NCBI GenBank assembly: GCA_937995275.1
Contig: CALKKN010000167.1
Location: forward strand, 1-7,027
Direction of reading: 5' to 3'
Length of the DNA stretch: 7,027 nt
Source of the DNA: an uncultured Lysobacterales bacterium
GTDB lineage: Bacteria > Pseudomonadota > Gammaproteobacteria > Xanthomonadales > SZUA-36
Shown here: positions 6,890 through 7,027 of the stretch, piece after piece
How positions within the stretch are numbered: position 1 is the stretch's first letter
Layout: the number at the start of each line of letters is the position of its first letter
Position numbers and translations under genes: made by a program
Notes under the pieces: model-generated
What the model was told of the DNA's origin: nothing
Seen by the model: the letters and a program-made list of their open reading frames with translations, nothing else
Database searches by the model: none

Positions 6890-7027
6890 TTTTCAGCATC
6901 GCGGCGTCGAGCAGGCCGCCGATCCGCCCGGCCAGAATCGGGTCCGCCACGCGATCGGTGACGGCGCGGCAGAAGGCCGCGGTCAACATGCGCCGCGCGG
7001 CGCCGTCGGTCAGGCCGCGGCTGCGCA
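6885..7027 (-). CDS. sufD: Fe-S cluster assembly protein SufD, C-terminal fragment
   Basis: Only the last 46 codons and the stop (TAG, complement of 6885-6887) lie in the window; the frame enters at 7025 and continues beyond the edge. The fragment begins RSRGLTDGAARRMLTAAFCR and ends LLDAAMLKM. A RSRGL...AR.ML..AF segment followed by a helical tail is what I expect at the end of SufB/SufD-family proteins, and its place directly upstream of sufS on the same strand supports SufD, as in the sufBCDS order. SufD is the SufB partner in the SufBC2D scaffold. The stop codon lies within the first bases of the REP palindrome, so the last residues may have been set by its insertion. SufB is excluded only by gene order. 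Confidence 0.8.
   Translation of the reverse strand, partial: RSRGLTDGAARRMLTAAFCRAVTDRVADPILAGRIGGLLDAAMLKM

Noticed and set aside
6116..6961. Open frame (281 codons) on the + strand opposite sufS and sufD
   Set aside because: It is antisense to the well-matched SufS with its catalytic residues, and its translation is a GC-driven shadow with no recognisable motif.

Overview
The window reads as a fragment of a gammaproteobacterial chromosome. It carries, in order, the 3' part of parE and a complete parC on the + strand, a predicted exported protein of unknown function on the + strand, and, convergent to it on the - strand, sufS preceded by the last codons of sufD. ParE and ParC match the Escherichia coli topoisomerase IV subunits closely and co-linearly (comparison from memory). 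Together with a REP-type palindrome of the kind common in gammaproteobacteria, this is the basis for the taxonomic guess. No species can be named.

Layout. Bases 1-1632 encode ParE, missing about 85 N-terminal residues at the window edge. Bases 1633-1871 are a 239-base gap with several small hairpins, at least one convincing intrinsic terminator, and a candidate promoter for parC. Bases 1872-4124 encode ParC, which with ParE forms topoisomerase IV, the ATP-driven type IIA enzyme that decatenates daughter chromosomes. Bases 4125-4349 hold what looks like the decayed core of a SnoaL/NTF2-like gene, followed by the leader of the next gene. Bases 4350-5555 encode a 401-residue exported protein with an N-terminal aromatic/glycine-rich module and two copies of a beta-rich repeat joined by a Pro/Gly linker. 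Bases 5573-6823 (- strand) encode the cysteine desulfurase SufS. Bases 6824-6884 separate it from sufD and contain the REP-like palindrome. Bases 6885-7027 encode the SufD C-terminus. SufS and SufD belong to the SUF iron-sulfur cluster assembly machinery, and sufD-sufS run in the same direction as an operon.

The most striking feature is not a gene. Codon usage changes abruptly inside parC near base 2740, in a highly conserved stretch. Upstream, parC uses ATT for isoleucine 13 times out of 17. Downstream it uses ATC 19 times out of 20, as sufS does (23 of 24). The reading frame and the protein alignment stay intact across the junction. Either the gene is a recombinant between two diverged parC alleles, or the contig joins two different genomes.

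I see no CRISPR array, tRNA, rRNA, insertion sequence or recognisable defence system. Apart from the compositional break, the decayed SnoaL-like remnant, the REP at the end of sufD and the uncharacterised exported protein, this is ordinary housekeeping sequence.
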